The position numbers and the translations under genes were made by a program. Positions 4,935-7,048 of a DNA stretch of 7,048 nucleotides are shown piece after piece (positions within the stretch are counted from its first letter, which is position 1; every line of letters starts with the position of its first letter). The notes beneath the pieces were generated by a model, which was not told the origin of the DNA, searched no databases, and saw only the letters and a program-made list of their open reading frames with translations. Where the stretch lies: the NCBI GenBank assembly GCA_002387845.1, contig DGLB01000025.1:8499-15546 (forward strand), read 5' to 3'. Source of the DNA: Stenotrophomonas maltophilia (GTDB taxonomy: Bacteria > Pseudomonadota > Gammaproteobacteria > Xanthomonadales > Xanthomonadaceae).

Positions 4935-6205
4935 CCGGCGCTGGCGGGCACGTTGCCACGGTGGCCACGCTGGGGTCGGCTCCGCTGACCTCGGTGGTCG
5001 ATACCCTGCCCAACGCACTGGCCAGCTCGGGCCGGCCGCTGCGGATCGCGCTGGTCGCCGGCGAAGCATCCGGCGACCTGCTCGGTGCCGGGCTGATCCG
5101 CGAACTGGCGCAACGCTTCCCGGAAGCAGAGTTTGCCGGCATCGGCGGCGACGCCATGCGCAACGCGGGCTGCCTGACCTGGTTCGATGCCAGCGAACTG
5201 GCGGTGATGGGCCTGACCGAAGTGCTGCGACACCTGCCGCGGCTGCTGAAGCTGCGCAAGGAGTTCCGCACCCGCGTGCTGGACTGGCAGCCGGACGTGT
5301 TCATTGGTATCGACGCACCGGACTTCAACCTGGGCGTGGAGCGCTGGTTGAAGGAACGTGGCATTCGCACCGTGCATTACGTGAGCCCATCGGTGTGGGC
5401 GTGGCGCGAGAAGCGCGCCGAGAAAATCGGTGCCAGCGCGGACCTGGTGCTGTGCCTGTTCCCGATGGAACCGCCGATCTATGCCAGGCATGGCATCGAT
5501 GCGCGCTTCGTCGGCCACCCGATGGCCGACGACATCCCGCTGCACAGCGACCGTGAGGCCGCGCGTGTGGCCCTGGGCCTGCCTTCCAACGCCAAGGTGC
5601 TGGCGGTCCTGCCGGGCAGCCGCCTGGGTGAGATCAGCAAGCTGGGCCAGGCCTTCTTCGAGGCGGCCTGGCAGGTCTCCGAGCGCATTCCGGGGCTGCA
5701 CGTGGTGGTGCCGGCGGCGAACCCGGCCTGCCGCCGCCTGATCACCGAACAGCTGTCGCGCTCGGCGTTGCCGGTGGCGTACTCGCACGTGCTGGATGGC
5801 GAGGCACGCACGGCGATGATCGCCGCCGACGTGGTGGTACTGGCTTCGGGCACGGCAACGCTGGAAGCGATGCTGGTGAAGCGCCCGATGGTCGTGGGCT
5901 ACCGCGTTGCCGAGCTGACCTACCGGATCGTGAAGGCGCTGGGCCTGATCAAGGTGGACCGCTTCGCGCTGCCGAACATTCTGGCCGGCAAGGACCTGGC
6001 CCCGGAGCTGATCCAGCACGACTGCGTGCCGGACCAGCTGGCGGCAGCGATCCTGCAGTGGTTCGACCACCCGCAGCGCGGCGTGGACATCCAGCCGACC
6101 TACCAGAAACTGCATCAGCAGCTGCGCCAGGACGCATCGGCGCGTGCAGCTGATGCCGTGGCCGAACTGCTGAATCGCCCGGCGCAGGGCGGCGCAGCGG
6201 CATGA
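4931..6205 (+). CDS. lpxB: Lipid-A-disaccharide synthase LpxB
   Basis: LpxB is a GT19-family glycosyltransferase at the inner face of the cytoplasmic membrane. It condenses UDP-2,3-diacylglucosamine with 2,3-diacylglucosamine-1-phosphate to give the beta-1,6 lipid A disaccharide. Motifs seen are VAGEASGD at 42-49, IGIDAPDFN at 125-133, VSPSVWAWR at 151-159, LPGSR at 227-231 (nucleotide-binding half) and ASGTATLE at 305-312. The protein is 424 residues against 382 in E. coli. About 30 of the extra residues precede the first conserved strand, and the tail after residue 410 is Ala-rich. ATG 4931 is chosen for its ATGA overlap with lpxA, though the upstream GAAAGG (4914-4919) is only a weak ribosome site. 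GTG 4994 is a possible internal start but has no Shine-Dalgarno. The stop overlaps the rnhB start. Confidence 0.95.
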   Translation: MTGAGGHVATVATLGSAPLTSVVDTLPNALASSGRPLRIALVAGEASGDLLGAGLIRELAQRFPEAEFAGIGGDAMRNAGCLTWFDASELAVMGLTEVLRHLPRLLKLRKEFRTRVLDWQPDVFIGIDAPDFNLGVERWLKERGIRTVHYVSPSVWAWREKRAEKIGASADLVLCLFPMEPPIYARHGIDARFVGHPMADDIPLHSDREAARVALGLPSNAKVLAVLPGSRLGEISKLGQAFFEAAWQVSERIPGLHVVVPAANPACRRLITEQLSRSALPVAYSHVLDGEARTAMIAADVVVLASGTATLEAMLVKRPMVVGYRVAELTYRIVKALGLIKVDRFALPNILAGKDLAPELIQHDCVPDQLAAAILQWFDHPQRGVDIQPTYQKLHQQLRQDASARAADAVAELLNRPAQGGAAA

Positions 6206-6855
6206 GCCGCCGTCACGCAGCGGAAGCTTCGCTGGCGTTGTTCGACGGTGCGGCGCTGGCGACCGTGGCCCCGCGTTTCATCGCGGGCGTGGACGAAGCC
6301 GGTCGCGGCCCGCTGGCCGGTCCGGTGGCGGTCGCGGCCGTGGTGTTCTGTCCGGACCGCCCGCGCCTGAACGGCCTGGACGACTCCAAACAGCTGACCG
6401 CGCTGCGTCGTGACGCGCTGTTCGACAAGATCCAGCAACGCGCGTTGGCGTTCCACATCGTGATGGTCGACGTGGACGAGATCGACACGCTGAACATTTT
6501 CCAGGCCACCATGGCCGGCATGCGCCGCGCGGTGGAAGGCGTGGCGCACGTCGCCCAGTTCGCCCGCATCGACGGCAACAAGATCCCCAAGGGCCTGCCC
6601 TGCCCGGCCGAAGCCCTGGTCGGTGGCGACGCCCTGGACCGCGCGATCATGGCCGCCTCGATCCTGGCCAAGGTCAGCCGCGACCGTTACATGCAGCAGT
6701 TGCACGAGCAGCACCCGCACTACGGTTTCGACCAGCACAAAGGCTACGGCACCCCCGCCCACCTGGCCGCCCTGCGCCAGCACGGCCCCTGCCCCGCCCA
6801 CCGCCGCAGCTTCGCCCCGGTCCGCGACTGCCTCGCCATTCCCGTGATCGCCTGA
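6202..6855 (+). CDS. rnhB: Ribonuclease HII
   Basis: RNase HII cuts the RNA strand of RNA-DNA hybrids and starts removal of single ribonucleotides misinserted in DNA. The 217 residues include about 20 more at the N-terminus than E. coli (198). The active site opens with DEAGRG, giving Asp31 and Glu32. The third acid is Asp124 in RIDGNK, and the fourth carboxylate is probably Asp143 in GGDALDRAIMAASILAK (141-157). The GRG of 34-36 and Tyr182 in HKGYG form the junction-sensing elements typical of type 2 enzymes. ATG 6202 overlaps the lpxB stop by 4 nt and has no clear Shine-Dalgarno, so its translation is probably coupled to lpxB. It is the last gene seen in the operon; dnaE, the usual next gene, would lie beyond the window. 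Confidence 0.96.
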   Translation: MSRRHAAEASLALFDGAALATVAPRFIAGVDEAGRGPLAGPVAVAAVVFCPDRPRLNGLDDSKQLTALRRDALFDKIQQRALAFHIVMVDVDEIDTLNIFQATMAGMRRAVEGVAHVAQFARIDGNKIPKGLPCPAEALVGGDALDRAIMAASILAKVSRDRYMQQLHEQHPHYGFDQHKGYGTPAHLAALRQHGPCPAHRRSFAPVRDCLAIPVIA

Positions 6856-6900
6856 CACCTGGCTGATACTCCATGGGCTGCGTGGCTGCTGTTGGTTTTT

Positions 6901-7048
6901 GGCGAACAGCCGATGCGCAACGGTTCTCTGGTTTGGCGGGACGGGGCGGGTTTGCGGGGGACGGCGTGAATCCATCCATGGAGCCTTGTCAAAAACATCC
7001 ATGTTTTTGACACCCCCGCAAACCCGCCCCGCCCCACCTTCGACAGGT
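6901..7048 (-). repeat. Long three-arm palindromic repeat, copy B (inverted, reaches window end)
   Basis: This is the reverse-complement relative of copy A. The core 6935-7038 is also 104 nt. The outer stem is 6935-6960 with 7013-7038; read on the minus strand it has 24 Watson-Crick pairs and two G/T wobbles, with no other mismatch. Inside, hairpin 1 is a perfect 11-bp palindrome (6988-6998 with 7001-7011) made of AT-rich arms. Hairpin 2 has TCCAT/ATGGA at its tip (6971-6982), extended by GGC/GCC (6983-6985 with 6963-6965) across a 5-nt bulge. Similarity to copy A continues outside the stem to about 6901 and to TCGACAGG at 7040-7047; the unit may continue past the window. It begins about 45 nt after the rnhB stop. 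Between them (6856-6900) I see no gene and no clear terminator. Confidence 0.85.

Noticed and set aside
4799..6115. 438-codon open frame on the minus strand over lpxB
   Set aside because: It lies antisense to a clear LpxB with all family motifs. Its composition (Gln/Arg/His/Val-rich) is typical of reverse-frame shadows, and it has no start context.
6115..7002. 295-codon minus-strand frame over rnhB and repeat B
   Set aside because: It is antisense to rnhB, begins inside the repeat palindrome (MDVFDK) and has no domain signal.
6988..7011. Perfect 11-bp palindrome after rnhB as an intrinsic terminator
   Set aside because: The T-run is inside the stem and not after it, and the sequence following is C-rich. 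It is hairpin 1 of repeat B.
1..7048. CRISPR arrays, tRNA or rRNA genes, insertion sequences, toxin-antitoxin or defence genes
   Set aside because: None seen: there are no regularly spaced direct repeats, no tRNA-like cloverleaf, and no transposase or other accessory coding sequence on either strand.

Overview
The window is about two thirds G+C and carries a dense, co-directional block of outer-membrane biogenesis genes on the + strand: bamA (5' end cut by the window edge), lpxD, fabZ, lpxA, lpxB and rnhB. Gene order, codon use and protein sequences fit a gammaproteobacterium of the Xanthomonadaceae. A 23-nt GTAG-headed palindrome at 2562-2584, of the SMAG type described in Stenotrophomonas maltophilia, makes Stenotrophomonas the most likely genus. 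This is a judgement from motifs; no database search was run.

Layout. Positions 1-2227 hold the last 741 codons of BamA, the beta-barrel assembly insertase. Positions 2228-2648 are a 421-nt non-coding region full of structure. It holds a nested hairpin laid over the bamA stop codon, two further hairpins, a rho-independent terminator (2337-2364), a long three-arm palindromic repeat (copy A, about 2402-2548), the SMAG-type palindrome, and a likely promoter ending exactly at the GTG start of lpxD. Positions 2649-6855 hold lpxD-fabZ-lpxA-lpxB-rnhB. Three junctions are ATGA stop/start overlaps (lpxD/fabZ, lpxA/lpxB, lpxB/rnhB), and a 19-nt gap with a good Shine-Dalgarno separates fabZ from lpxA. 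Positions 6856-7048 are non-coding and hold copy B of the same repeat in inverted orientation, running to the window edge. No start of dnaE, the usual next gene, is visible.

Function. LpxA, LpxD and LpxB are three steps of the Raetz pathway for lipid A. FabZ competes for, and dehydrates, the same 3-hydroxyacyl-ACP pool that LpxA and LpxD use. BamA folds barrels into the outer membrane, including the LptD component of LPS export. RnhB removes ribonucleotides from DNA and is a passenger usual for this operon. In E. coli, skp lies between bamA and lpxD. Here it is replaced by a terminator, repeats and a new promoter, so lpxD-rnhB looks like its own transcription unit, probably with a leaderless first cistron.

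The most interesting signal is the pair of repeats. The two 104-nt cores align without gaps (80 identical positions). Of the 24 differences, 16 are paired changes that preserve eight base pairs, seven others keep or improve pairing, and only one lies in an unpaired bulge. This strongly suggests a maintained folded element with an outer 26-bp stem and two inner hairpins, two copies of which bracket the lpx operon head to head.
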